The position numbers and the translations under genes are program-made. 64,000 nt of DNA, from NCBI GenBank assembly GCA_016785225.1, contig JAFBJZ010000850.1, positions 372,001 through 436,000 on the forward strand. Reading direction: 5' to 3'. The notes under the pieces are model-generated. The model searched no databases. It saw nothing but the letters and a program-made list of their open reading frames with translations, and was not told the origin of the DNA. The stretch comes from Psettodes erumei. Its lineage: Eukaryota; Chordata; Actinopteri; Pleuronectiformes; Psettodidae. This document shows positions 14,105 through 23,971 of this stretch, one piece after another (position 1 is the first letter of the stretch; each line of letters opens with the position of its first letter).

Positions 14105-14300
14105 TTTGATATATATCCCTGTATACTGTCACAGCCTGCCCTCCTCCCATCCTCGTCGTTGCCTGCCCCGCCCTAATGCGTTCCACCTGTGCCTTGTTAG
14201 CCACGCCTACCTGAAGTGTATATAAGTCTTGGTCTGTGCCTTTGCTCTGCTTGGTTCTCCCTCCTGTTCCCTGTGCACTACTATTATTACCGTTATTGCC
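14105..14300 (+). repeat. Probable dispersed repeat fragment (CTGTCACAGCCTGCC type)
   Basis: A pyrimidine-rich, GC-rich segment in AT-rich DNA begins CTGTCACAGCCTGCC and includes CACCTGTGCCTTGTTAGCC and then TGTATATAAGTC. This composition and motif order (Pol II-like CACCTGTG ... TATAAGT followed by TGCTCTGC) is typical of a fish interspersed element. It resembles the longer segment at 54075-54500. Class and boundaries are uncertain. Confidence 0.4.
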
Positions 14301-15279
14301 ATGAGTGCACACGCTGTAGTTTGACTCAATCCCACATACGACTCTGATGCCAGAAATGCTCGCATCACCCAAAATGTGGATTAATCCCCCGCTGAAAATA
14401 GCGTTCAACAAAATGCATCTATTTCTTCCTGTTTGGGGAAAATTTGCTAAAATATACTGTGACCAACTCTTCTTATTTAGATGTATTTAGCTAAATTGGC
14501 ATGTTAGCTTTTTAGCACACATGTACACCAGCAGCCCTCCCACTCAGAGGTTGAATCATTTATTTCTGCTGAGGCGCCCCTTTACTTCCTATCTCCCTTG
14601 CAGACGTGGAGACATGTCATTATTTGCGCCTTGGCTTGCTGAATTGGTGGCCAACCAAAGACCTGTACTGCTGGATCGGTTTTTGCGAAACGCAGTGACC
14701 CTTATTCCACAGCACCGCCGCTAATAAAACTCTGTTTGTCCTTGGTGTGGTCACATTGTGTCGGGATGTCCTTGTCAACCGTCAATCAAATGTGTGCGCC
14801 GCAGAAGCTAAAGGAACATTACTGCTCTAGCTCACTAAATTAAATAAAAGGTGAATAATTTTTACAAAACGAATTCATTTTGAACATCAAGAATGGAAAA
14901 AAAACTAATGTGGTGTCAGTTGGATGGTAGAGACATACTCTGTCTTCTTAATTTTCTACCAATTTCAAGATGTTTTTATTTGATTATTTTTCAAATATTA
15001 TACTGAGAAACACTTTTTTAATGACTGCTTGGTCCCGTAGCGTAACAATCACAGTGGGTTAACATGGAAAGAGCAAAGGCCATACAAGTCTATAGTCAGC
15101 ATACATTGGAATGGATTTTTTTTTTTAAAGAAATGCTTAGGATGTCACTGTCAGTGGTGCAGGAAAGCATGAGGCCCGTGCACCAGCAGCACAACGCAGC
15201 GATGCAGCAGCTTTCAGTGATTTGAAAGAAAGCCTTCTTCCTGTGGCTGATGACTGTCATGGAGCCTGACTGAGCGGTC

Positions 15280-15500
15280 CACAGTCCACCCGTTGGAAAT
15301 GAAAGCAGCGGGCGCTCTCGCGCATCGGCGTGCGCGCATGCACACACACGCAGCAGCCTCCTGCCGAGAAGTCGCGTTCGCTGCGAACCATTTGGAAGCC
15401 ATCGCAATCATTACAGACGTGTGTGTGCATAGCGGGGCGACAGAGCTGATGAGAGCAGTTACCGGGACTGCGCCACGGTGCATCATATTGACTCCCCGGT
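15280..15500. promoter_or_regulatory. Isolated CpG-dense patch inside putative intron 2
   Basis: About 22 CpG dinucleotides occur in roughly 220 bp, including runs such as CTCGCGCATCGGCG and GTCGCGTTCG, against a CpG-poor background. A GCCAATGG box lies about 100 bp downstream (15606-15613) and a TTTATAAAC sequence shortly after. This could be an alternative promoter, an intragenic CpG island or an enhancer-like element. The 146-codon plus-strand frame over it (15293-15733) has no recognisable domain. Confidence 0.4.
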
Positions 15501-18414
15501 GCAGTTATGAGAGTGAGAGTGCTGGGGGGAGGCTGCACAAACTGCAGTCAAGCAATGATGGAGGGGCGGAGAGGCAGACAGTAAGGTCACTCAGAGAGCA
15601 CGGCAGCCAATGGATTTTATGCTTCCTTGCTGTTACACCCACTGGATTTATAAACTCACTTGTTAAGAGAGGTAAAGCTCGCTGTGGCTTGAGTGCATTT
15701 TGGTCAAAGTGCGCCAGCGGATGTTTTATGTAATGGTCATTTGTATTCTGACCACGGCCCTCGGCTGATCCTTGTTTTTGCTCGCAGGCCCCGCAGAGGA
15801 AAGCCTCGAATCATGTCCGCTTACCTTTTTTTCCTTTTTTTTTAATTCATCTCACTTTTACAGACACATCTCGCCACCTTTTAACATATCCCAGGTCAGG
15901 TAAATCCACATTTGAATCCAGCAGCGGCCTGAGCCATTCATACACTCCAGGCGGTATTTGAGGAATGAAATGCAGTATGAATTTTTAAACGGCACACATC
16001 TGCGTCGGGACTCCAGCATCATCCCTGATTCTTTGTGCCTTTGCTTGATCCAGCTTCGAAATTCATACTGTCAAGGTGTAACCTCTCTAATATTCCTGAT
16101 ATGCAAAGGGGGGTTTTTTGCACTCACAGAAAGCATTACATTTATTCTGAACTGTTTTAATTTTTCATCTATTTATTCTGAACCTAGGAATAAAAATACA
16201 AAAGTGCGAGCTCACTGGCTGAAAGGATCAGAACATTTACCTTCACGGATATAACTCAGCGTTTCTTTTCTCTTCCTTTTTTCTCCTTTTTCCTTATATC
16301 CAGACATAATCCCACACCAAATAGAATTATCAGTGGACAGGGCTGTAAAGATTTACTCAATAAATTGATCTTATGGCAAACAACAGTGGCCGGATTAGCT
16401 GGATAAAAAAGAGAGATCAGGCCCGCAGAAGAATCGAATCCATCTCCTCAGAATAAGAGGGATTTAGGGTTTAAAACCAAAAGGGGAATTTGCTAATGTG
16501 TTTTTAAATTGAAATACATGGAAATGAGGCTCCTCGTTCACCATGTGTGACATACCTCTCAGTTACGACCATTACCCAGGAGAGTGGGCGGGGCTACGTT
16601 CTGTCTAGGCTTTGTGCTTCTATGATGGAGGTCAAAGCAGCGCAGCAGAGAAATTCACAGCCTAGGGCTATATTTATGTACTGTTGTTGTATTTATTACC
16701 TTCACCAGAGAAAGCACATTATGTTGTCACCTCTGACTTTTATGTATGATGTTACAACAGTAACTACAGATTTGACTGACATGGGGCGGTTCGATCATCT
16801 GAATAGATAGCGTTCATCTGGATCGATGATGTCCATCATTAAGTGATTTACAGTTTTCGGTCATAACTACTCTGTTTCCTTGACTTGTGCTGCTCCGACA
16901 CAGTATTACACCAACAAGGTTTTTTTTAACAGAAAATCAAAACCAAAAGACAAAGACAGCAGAAAAATGAGTGCAGTGTTGTGCATGCCTTCTAGTGAGT
17001 TATAGATTGAAATTTGCAGAGAGAGTATTAAAATTCACTGATTTCTGCTGTCTCATATCACAGTGAATAAAAAAACATGAAACTAAGCTTTCAAGCTAAC
17101 CCCAACTTCCCTCAACTCACATGGCACGCTCTTCTCACTGCAATGAACCTTTCTTATTCCTCTTTGCTGTTTTAGGACCCAAAACAAACCTAAAAGATGG
17201 ATGATGCGAGTTTGATGCAGGTTCCAAAATGCGGAAATTGCAACGATGCATTGTTACAACGAATTAGGAAACATGTCATGTGTTATGTGAGCTATGTGTG
17301 AACAAATCTTCCTGTTTACCTTGTGTTCCCCTCTGCCTGTGCTGGGGGAGGGGGGGCTGTCTCTGTTGCTCGACTTTGACATTAGTGTTTATCCCTTCGT
17401 ACTAAGAGATGGAGGATGAGCGTACGTTGCTTTTGAGAATGAGGTTTAGAGAAAGCCACTTCTGCCTTTTGAAGTGACAGAAGCGCCCAATAAGCCGTCT
17501 GACAAACGGCTTCTCCTGCTCATAAGCTTCAACATCCAAATGGTGCACACAACTGTACTCTGCTGCTTTAAGAGCTACCTTTCAGCATTTGTGTATTATA
17601 ATAAAAGAAAATACCCAGAACATGCACAGAATATGGAGCAACGCAACACATTCCCGTGTAAAGTGGTTCACACTGCCTCGGTTTGATGTTAAAGAAGAAC
17701 TGCCATGCAAAACTGATGAGCGAGCAACCTGCTCGTGTTCTGTAACGGCGAACGTTGAGCTCTCAACCCTGCTCTCTACATGCCTTTACTGTTTGACTTG
17801 AATCAACAACATCACGTGTGGCAAATCCCTGCAGCATCGCGGCTCCTCCTTGTCATGGACGTGTGCATGTTTTCTTTCTAACAGTCTGTGTTTGTACATA
17901 CTTATTAACTAGCAGCGTGCCATTTATAATCTGAGAGGAGAATCATTACCTCTTGTTGTGAAAGCTGCAGCCAAACAGCAGCTTTCTCTATTGACATGTT
18001 TGTATTCTGTCTTTTTTCCCTCTATCTCTAATCCATGTTCAGCGCAGTCTCGTAGAATTCCGTGAAGTGAGCACAAATGTTGCTGCATGAAACTCGTGGA
18101 CATTATTTTCCTGCAATGCAGATTCAGTTTGGGGGGAAAAAACGCACAATGTGGATGTACTACTTTCTTATATTCCTCATGTAAGAGTCAACTGAGCTTT
18201 GTTAAAGGACCAAACCCAATATTTTGCATTGTTTCATCTCCAAATCACATTACAGACACATCCATAGACTGATATACATTTTTGTTATTGTCAAACAAAC
18301 CCACGTGCAGAATGACTGACAGGTATTAAGTATTATTACAGCTCTGTCGTATTCCAACCATTACACACATCAGTTAGCCTGTTGCACTCGGTGACATGTT
18401 CCGTCATTACCGTG

Positions 18415-18415
<1 letters not shown>

Positions 18416-18453
<38 letters not shown>
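18416..18453. repeat. (AC)n microsatellite
   Basis: Nineteen uninterrupted AC units. It is the first of three dinucleotide arrays within 1.4 kb of the putative vstm2a intron 2. Confidence 0.98.
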
Positions 18454-18454
<1 letters not shown>

Positions 18455-18800
18455 GCAGGTTATTTTGACTCAGCCCCACATACACTGTCCTCCTGCCCCA
18501 AATACTCACTTGAGCACCAAACGTGTGCTCATCTGCCGACTGGAAAGTAGACCCTAAATGCTGCTACTATTTTCTCCTGCATGAGTAACGTTAAAAGATA
18601 AAACTCCAGTGCCCAGCCATCGTAGGGCATTATTGAGACTTGTTTAAAAATTCATATCTTCAGTAGGAAGGAACTGGCTCGTGGTTGAGAGCCACAGATG
18701 GCGTACGGAAGGTTTGAAAGTTTTTGTTCAGAATAAGACAAAAAAACACAACATAATGTCACATATCATTTTAAAATGAAGCTATGTCTGCTACTAATCT

Positions 18801-18990
18801 GTATGGGTCACGATCTGGTCGTGATTTTTTCAATCAATTTCAACTGATCCTTGAGTTGAAGTAGACGTTTGTGCCACATTTAAAGGGATTGCCTCAAGGT
18901 GGTCCTGAGATATAATCTTCAAGAGAGTGGGGTGTATGCACAGATGGATGGATAATGCCTCTGTCCGCAGCTAAAAACAAATAGGAAGGA
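18801..18990 (+). repeat. Fragment of a dispersed fish repeat of unknown class
   Basis: The segment shows the order seen in a very common teleost interspersed repeat. A TGATCCTTGAGTTGAAGTAG stretch leads to ACGTTTGTGCCACATTT, then CCTCAAGGTGGTCCTGAGAT, and ends with ATAATGCCTCTGTCCG after degenerate GGATGGAT units. The order of these blocks is conserved while the bases between them have diverged. I recognise the family by memory of its sequence, not by name. It lies in the putative vstm2a intron 2. Confidence 0.55.
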
Positions 18991-19506
18991 GCTGGGAAAT
19001 GTTGTTTTTTACACATATGGAATCCATGTCTTTCCAACTTGAGTTTACATGGAAACACTTCAGATAACATAAGTGCTTTATGTTATTTGCTAACGTTTAT
19101 TTCTTGAAAGACAATCAAATTATTGGTTTATATTAGCTTTTTAAATGAGACATATTGTAGCTGTTACAGCCTGACAGTGGAATACTTTGAGAACTGATCC
19201 TGGTCCATTAAGAGTTAAAGATGAAGTAACCTCCCACCCATCTACCCGACTCCTGCTTTCCTCCCTCCACTCTGTTTTAATGTGAAACTGCTGGTTTCTC
19301 GACGCGCCTCTTCTCACGTTGCTCTTTCAAAGATCCAACAACTCTCACTTTTCATGCACGCTGCTTATGTTTGCATACATATTTGGATTCTAAGACACTG
19401 CGATCATTTCCTCCGAATTTCCACACGACCAGCTGGTTCCCTCAAGCAGCGCCTCTCACACAGCCTTGACTCTGTTCCCATTCAAACTGCAGCGCTGCAG
19501 GACAAG

Positions 19507-19510
<4 letters not shown>

Positions 19511-19558
<48 letters not shown>
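19511..19558. repeat. (CA)n microsatellite
   Basis: Twenty-four uninterrupted CA units, the longest simple repeat in the window and likely polymorphic. Its translation (a run of His-Thr) explains the open frame at 19282-19590, which is not a gene. Confidence 0.98.
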
Positions 19559-19560
<2 letters not shown>

Positions 19561-19654
19561 GCAGCTTTCATTTCAAAGAGCCTTCCGTGATAAGAAATGT
19601 GGGTAACAATGTGATGTCTGCATCAATAGGCCACTTCAGCCCAACATCCAAGAG

Positions 19655-19715
19655 TCACGTGGGATCAAACCCACATCAAAGCCTGGCCGATGCCACTATG
19701 AGAGCTGAGCAACAA
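19655..19715 (-). repeat. Possible tRNA-derived SINE head or tRNA pseudogene
   Basis: On the minus strand a TTGCTCAGCTC segment (19702-19712) resembles a Pol III A box. About 40 nt downstream, GGGTTTGATCCC (19661-19672) resembles a B box with paired arms. I could not draw a complete cloverleaf, and the anticodon arm is not convincing, so a functional tRNA is unlikely. A decayed SINE is the best guess. Confidence 0.3.
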
Positions 19716-19757
19716 TGGAACAATAATTAAAGCCACATGGATATCCAACAACCCCGT

Positions 19758-19759
<2 letters not shown>

Positions 19760-19800
<41 letters not shown>
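19760..19800. repeat. Compound (TC)n(CA)n microsatellite
   Basis: About fifteen TC units pass directly into six CA units. This kind of compound array is common in fish introns. Confidence 0.97.
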
Positions 19801-20782
19801 GCTCTTTGTCACAGGATTAGAAAGAGCACAGTTTGATGCATGTCACGACAATACACCAACCCTTTGGAAAGCCTGACATGCGGCTACCTGCCGCACAACA
19901 TGTAAGCAAGCTATTTCCATCCATCTGAATGCAGTAAACACATTTAGTCACTTTCATCCACTAAGTGGCCGATCATTATTTGGGCTTAGGGAAGCTGTCA
20001 TAACCAGTAGTAATGCAGCAGCAATACATAAGCAAAATGCCAAAGCCCTTCCAATGCACTGTTTAATGAGGCAATATACAAGAATATGCTTTGGCTGTAT
20101 CGATTCAGCCACTTTTTATCCATTCCTGAATAGTCAGGCTCATTTACTTCATTTATCGTGTAATTAATATCCAGAACGAGCTCATTTTTTCTCTTTCTTT
20201 TCTAACAGTAGTCCTTGATTAATGTTCTTAATTTTTTTTTCTTCACTGCTCTCTGCTCCATGTGTGGAGGGATTATATTTAACTGTTTGAGGGAAAGAAG
20301 GGAATCAAGTATGGGGGGGGGGGACGATGAAAATGCACATCCCTTATTCAGGGAGTTTGATTGATTGGGAGAATTGATTGGTGTTAAAAAAGGCTGGGCA
20401 GTCATTTAGAATTAAACACAAGGAGGTCTCTGTTTATATGAAATCTCCTTATCATTTGAGGGAGTTTTAAGAAAAAAAAAATCGTGCATGAAGTTTTTTT
20501 TCATGACTTCAAGGCAGCAACTGAAGATATCTGAAGGTTATAGAATGTTATTTCCTTGTAAGAAAGTAGGTAACCAACAAAGTTCGAGCCTGAGTGCCTG
20601 ACAGCGTCTTCAGGGCTGCTATACGCACGGCGCTGGTGACATAAGGTGCTTGTGCGTAATAGCGCGGAAACATGTTGGATGCCCTTATTCCCTTCATGAG
20701 TGGGTGTGCTTAATACATAACTCGCACAGCTCTTGATGGGGATGGGGGGAAAAAAAGGAAAGAGAAAAAAGGTCCCTTGTAC

Positions 20783-20949
20783 CTCCTCAGCATCGACGTC
20801 CTCCTCGCTGTCGGTGGGTTCCGGTGCTTTCACGAACCACCACTGGATCTCCAAATACACGGACGCGGTTCCGCTCTGGAAAGCACACGCCATTTCTATG
20901 TTTTGCCCCTCTTTAACCGTCATGTTGGAGGGCAGATCCGTGAAGCGAC
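20783..20949 (-). CDS. vstm2a: vstm2a exon 2 (first half of V-set Ig domain), gene continues beyond window
   Basis: This exon encodes residues 27-82 of the protein. It follows an acceptor (CTCATCTGCAG) and ends at a donor (GAG|GTACAAGG) in phase 0. Visible features are an N-glycosylation sequon (N35-M-T), the EGQNIEMACAFQSG segment with the B-strand Ig cysteine (C48), the LEIQWWF segment with the core Ig tryptophan (W63), and an acidic tail (DSEEDVDAEE) just before the splice. VSTM2A has EGQN-type and VYLEIQWWF sequence here, whereas VSTM2B has EGDDIE and LEIQWWY, so 2A fits better. VSTM2A is known as a secreted glycoprotein reported to promote pre-adipocyte commitment and to antagonise Wnt signalling through LRP6; it is also brain-expressed. 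The partner cysteine (expected in a YxC motif) is not in this exon. I could not find the next exon in the rest of the window. Confidence 0.93.
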
Positions 20950-20967
20950 CTGCAGATGAGAGAAGTG

Positions 20968-21004
20968 GTGGGAGGAGGGGGGTGGGGGTGGGGGGGGGGG
21001 GGTG
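20968..21004 (+). repeat. G-run next to exon 2 acceptor (C-rich tract in transcript)
   Basis: The plus strand has several G-runs separated by T or A, including one of about 14 consecutive G, potentially able to form a G-quadruplex in DNA. In the vstm2a pre-mRNA this is the C-dominated pyrimidine tract just upstream of the exon 2 splice acceptor. Confidence 0.85.
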
Positions 21005-21074
21005 TCATACGATGAGGACAGTTTGTGTGGTTTCCACACGCAAAGAAATGATCACTTTAACGGTCCAGCTTACG

Positions 21075-21094
21075 GCTGCGGTCATGACCGCAGC
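21075..21094. repeat. Perfect 20-bp palindrome in vstm2a intron 1
   Basis: Each arm is GCTGCGGTCA, and the sequence is self-complementary throughout. It is GC-rich, contains two CpG, and lies 126 bp upstream of exon 2 on the transcribed strand. Confidence 0.95.
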
Positions 21095-21176
21095 GGCCAA
21101 CGCTGTCACGGTGACTGTGCTACTGGAACCAAGCGCTTGGTTAAAGGTGCGTTTTAGTTTTAATCGAAGGAGATGG

Positions 21177-21216
21177 CGCCCCCCACCCCCACCACCACCA
21201 CCACCCACCCTCACCC
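21177..21216 (-). repeat. G-run array in intron 1 transcript
   Basis: The plus strand is a C-rich CCCCCACC / ACCACC tract. Read on the vstm2a strand it gives GGGTGAGGGTGGG, then GGT units, then GGGGGTGGGGGG, with at least four G3+ runs. That fits an RNA G-quadruplex motif in intron 1. Confidence 0.7.
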
Positions 21217-22247
21217 TGTCACAGATACTGACGCGTCTTCATCGGGAATTTACATAACGCAGAGTCGCAACATGGTCACATTATTCAGACACTTAATTAT
21301 GAGGTAGATGATGTTTTTTTATGTTAGTTTTTGTGTGTGTCATCCCGTGTTTTGTATCATGCTGTGGCCGCTGTCGAGCTATTTGAGACCTCGGTTGAAC
21401 ACAAAATAAACTTGACTGTACCAAAAATGGGAACAAACATAAGAAAGCTTAAAGAGATTTAAAAAAAAACACAAGAAATGACAAGGGACTTTGGTTCGAG
21501 GGAGGCTAAAGAGAGAACAGAAGCCGAAGGAGAGTGGAGGCGACGACAGGAAAAAAAAAAAAAAACAAGCGTGAGGATATTCGTAGATGCAAACTTTCAT
21601 AGCAACCATCATGTACATTCTGCAGAAGAATCTCGTTGTTGAATTGTTACTGGGTTTGTGCTCGTTTATTGGTGATTTGGGAATGCAGCTTTAAAGAGGA
21701 AGGAGAGTCCAGAGGCAGTTTGAAAGGAATCTCGCATGGAGCAGGGCAGACTGTCTCTGTCCATGGTCCTGTTCAGCACCGCGGCTGCTGCATGCAGCTG
21801 TCCGCGCTGCTGAACGGTCGCTCGGCCACTTTTCACCCGAAAGCGCCCGTTAAAAGAAGTTCATTCTCTGATAGGCACAGTCTGTTTTCTAACATGAGCG
21901 AAAATGTAATAAAAAAAAAAAGCAACCGATTCCTCTCCTCCACATGATACCATATGACTTGATTTCAAACAGTCACCAGTTGCATTTTTTCGGCATCACC
22001 ACTACAAAAAAAATGCCATCTTCTTTTTTTATTTTAATTCTCTTACTGTGCTTATTTCAATCCATCTCACTTAGAACATTTCCCCTGCCTCCCCCTTTCG
22101 CCAAACACCATCCTTTGCTCTTCCAGAAAGGCTGCGCACTTTTAACACTTTCTCCGACCGAGCAGCCTTCACCGTGCAGGGCAGCAAAGCCCGACGCGAC
22201 GGTGACACTGGGGTAGACAGAAGAGGATAATAAAATGCAATTCTTAC

Positions 22248-22326
22248 CTTCAAAAGAGAATCCGAATTGCACGCAAAATCCGGCTAAGAAAACAAATCCA
22301 ACGGTATCATGAGAGGTCCACATCAT
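22248..22326 (-). CDS. vstm2a: vstm2a exon 1 (start codon and signal peptide)
   Basis: This exon encodes the first 26 residues plus one base of V-set and transmembrane domain containing 2A. It begins with two consecutive Met codons. A hydrophobic core follows at about residues 9-23 (VGFVFLAGFCVQFGF), as expected for a signal peptide. The donor reads GAAG|GTAAGAA, a strong splice site, and leaves phase 1. Joining its last G to GT at the start of exon 2 makes a Gly codon and keeps the frame. The N-terminal pattern (Met-Met, then a VGFVF-type hydrophobic stretch, then F-T before an N-x-T site) resembles VSTM2A from other vertebrates as I recall it. I chose the first Met; the second would serve equally. 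Paralogues vstm2b and vstm2l have different N-termini. The gene assignment rests mainly on exon 2. Confidence 0.88.
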
Positions 22327-22329
22327 TCC

Positions 22330-22830
22330 AGTATAGAGGGGGAGATTGTTTTTTTACATCAGCCGAAGGGGGAAAAAGACGAATCTTTCCCAGGAAAACA
22401 AAAAAACCAAAAAACAAATAGCCTACACACCAGCAAAATCAAACAGCTGCTGAGCGAGTGTGTTTAAACGGAGATTGCCGAAGGTGGAACATGCTGCAAA
22501 ACCACAGCTTGTCGTTGCCGAAGTTCTTTTTTCCCCTCCTCTCTGTCTCTCTGCAGGAGAGACTGTGGACTGCTTGGCTGTATTGAAGTCTGTAAAATAG
22601 CCGGGCTGCGGTCTTCGTCTGCGCTACCGGAGAGACGTCAGTCTAGTGGATCACTGTGGCATCCTCACACTTCACACCTCTGCAAATGTAGTCCTCACCC
22701 GGCCCCTCACTGTCACCTTCACCGCTTGATTCGAAAATGCGCCACGCATCTCTGCGACAGACTTTTGCGTATTTTACAGAATTTTCGATTGATTTGTTTT
22801 CTTTTATATAATGAGCGACAAATTATACCG
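22330..22830 (-). promoter_or_regulatory. vstm2a: Putative vstm2a core promoter and 5' UTR
   Basis: Immediately upstream of the exon 1 start codon, the minus strand carries TATATAAAAG at 22801-22810. This is a good TATA-box match and would place transcription initiation near 22775, giving a 5' UTR of about 450 nt. A CRE-like TGACGTC lies at 22634-22640. The interval from about 22450 to 22760 has more CpG than the surrounding AT-rich DNA. No upstream intron in the 5' UTR was tested. The TATA call is motif-based only; a CpG-type promoter with dispersed starts is equally possible. Confidence 0.4.
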
Positions 22831-23081
22831 AGGTTGAAGGTTGTTTTTTTTAATGCTGTATACTTACTTAAACGCTTTGAATGCCTGCCACCCCAGCCAA
22901 CTTAACAGAACATAAACAAACGGAATAGAAAACTTCCCCTGTCAAAGCCATTAAAGTCTACAGCATAAAATAGTGCGCATTTAGTGTGGGTGTGTCCAAC
23001 TCTTGGATGCTTATGCAAGACGCCGACAGCCGGTCTAAGAGGATATAAAACAATACTTTAGCATTAGTTGGGAGCGAACCC

Positions 23082-23109
23082 GGGGTGGGGTGGGGGTGGG
23101 GGTGGGGGG
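23082..23109 (+). repeat. G-quadruplex-like (GGGGTG)n tract upstream of promoter
   Basis: Six or more runs of four to six G, each separated by a single T, lie about 280 bp upstream of the putative vstm2a TATA box. They satisfy the usual quadruplex pattern. On the vstm2a sense strand the tract is C-rich. Confidence 0.8.
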
Positions 23110-23154
23110 ACTGTAGGACCAGCGACCCGGCAAGTGCAGGGCGAGCACAGCATG

Positions 23155-23420
23155 TCCAGAATCATTAAGATAGAATAGATCCTGCTGGAAAATGATTAGT
23201 CTCCTGAGCGGACTGCGAACACTCTGCCCTTTCTTGCATTGGGCACAAATGGTGCCACTCCTAATATTTGCTCTTAATTGATTCAGAGACCAATCAGGGA
23301 TAATCCATTTGGGAGGAGCACTTTGCTCTTCCCATCAACACAAGTGTCTGTGGGCAAAGGAGTTAAAGAGACTGGTCTCAAGTCAGCTGGGTAATCACTG
23401 GTCCCAGCTGTCATCGTGTG
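23155..23420. promoter_or_regulatory. Candidate vstm2a promoter-proximal enhancer
   Basis: This non-repetitive block starts about 350 bp upstream of the TATA-like box. It contains AGAATCATTAAGATAGAATA, AAATGATTAGTC, TCTTAATTGATTC, an ACCAATCAGGGATAATCC segment combining a CCAAT box with a GGATAATCC-type site, and TGGTCCCAGCTG. Motif density and closeness to the promoter suggest cis-regulation. Conservation has not been tested. Confidence 0.35.
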
Positions 23421-23971
23421 GTTCACAGCAGTTTCACAACTGTACTTTTGAGTACAAGTGTGAATCTGTTTTCAGCAACACTTAAAAATGCAATGACTTT
23501 ATACAGAGTTGAATTTCTGAAAAATAAATGTAGATCCATCTTTAAAGTAAAGGTCTGTGGTTTTGTTCAAGTCAATAACTGTTGTTAAGTATTTTTGGGG
23601 AGGCCCTTTACTGCTTTTATCTTGGCAGTAAATAATAGAGCGGTGACAGGAAAGGGAGAATGATTAGGGATGCAATAGTGTCCCAGCTGACTTCAGCACT
23701 TTAAGACACAATCTGTTTGTAGTTACTATGGATGTAAGAAGAATTACAGCAGTTAACCTTTAAATGCACGAGCCTGCCAGTATTATTTAAATATATAGTT
23801 GAAAAATATGAACCTATCGTTTTAATTCATGGAGGAAGAACAAAACTGACCCAGTTTTAAACCTGAGTCAGATAAAGCAGGGGAGATCAATTCCAGACAT
23901 GATGCCTCTGTCCATGGTGCTGAAGTCACTCGCTGATCATATTTCATAAACTTTGCATGTAAAGTTAAGTT

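Larger units (their letters stand above)
1..20782 (-). other. vstm2a: Putative vstm2a intron 2 (partial); no further exon recognised
   Basis: Exon 2 ends at a phase-0 donor, so the intron starts at 20782 and runs leftward. I looked on the minus strand for the rest of the V-set domain, expected to carry segments resembling KIST, GNDISH, YECRV and EHKAQA, and did not see it. The remaining exons are therefore probably left of position 1. The interval is AT-rich, with stop codons in all frames every few tens of codons. It contains the repeats and enhancer-like blocks listed separately. Stretches 1-2090, 2270-4550, 5900-7720, 8500-11760, 12620-14100, 15900-18400 and 19810-20780 hold nothing I can name beyond simple AT-rich sequence and short homopolymers. 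That the whole interval is one intron is an inference; a small missed exon cannot be excluded by eye. Confidence 0.6.
20950..22247 (-). other. vstm2a: vstm2a intron 1 (phase 1, about 1.3 kb)
   Basis: This interval is bounded by GTAAGAA at exon 1 and CTCATCTGCAG at exon 2. The pyrimidine tract before exon 2 is unusually C-rich on the transcribed strand and maps to the G-run at 20968-21004. A second skewed tract at 21177-21216 puts G-runs in the transcript. A perfect 20-bp palindrome lies at 21075-21094. The half of the intron nearest exon 2 is relatively rich in CpG. The open frames crossing it on the plus strand (20733-21257) are antisense to the exon and have low-complexity sequence, so they are not called as genes. 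Confidence 0.85.

Noticed and set aside
15293..15733. 146-codon plus-strand frame over the CpG-dense patch
   Set aside because: The open frame is explained by high GC content. Composition is unlike a protein and there is no domain or splice support.
19655..19715. Functional tRNA gene on the minus strand
   Set aside because: Box-like sequences are present, but no complete cloverleaf with acceptor and anticodon stems can be drawn. It is kept only as a possible SINE remnant.
20501..20782. Continuation of the vstm2a exon 2 frame past GAG|GTACAAGG
   Set aside because: The sequence beyond the donor loses all resemblance to VSTM2A and becomes Phe/Pro-rich. The splice donor at 20782 is the better explanation.
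20733..21257. 174-codon plus-strand open frame, the longest by this measure except for one minus-strand frame
   Set aside because: It is antisense to vstm2a exon 2 and intron 1 and is dominated by Gly and Pro runs from the G- and C-tracts. It has no recognisable domain.
23041..23052. Plus-strand GGATATAAAACA considered as a TATA box for a divergent transcript
   Set aside because: No supporting initiator or first exon with a donor could be identified downstream. One motif alone is too weak.
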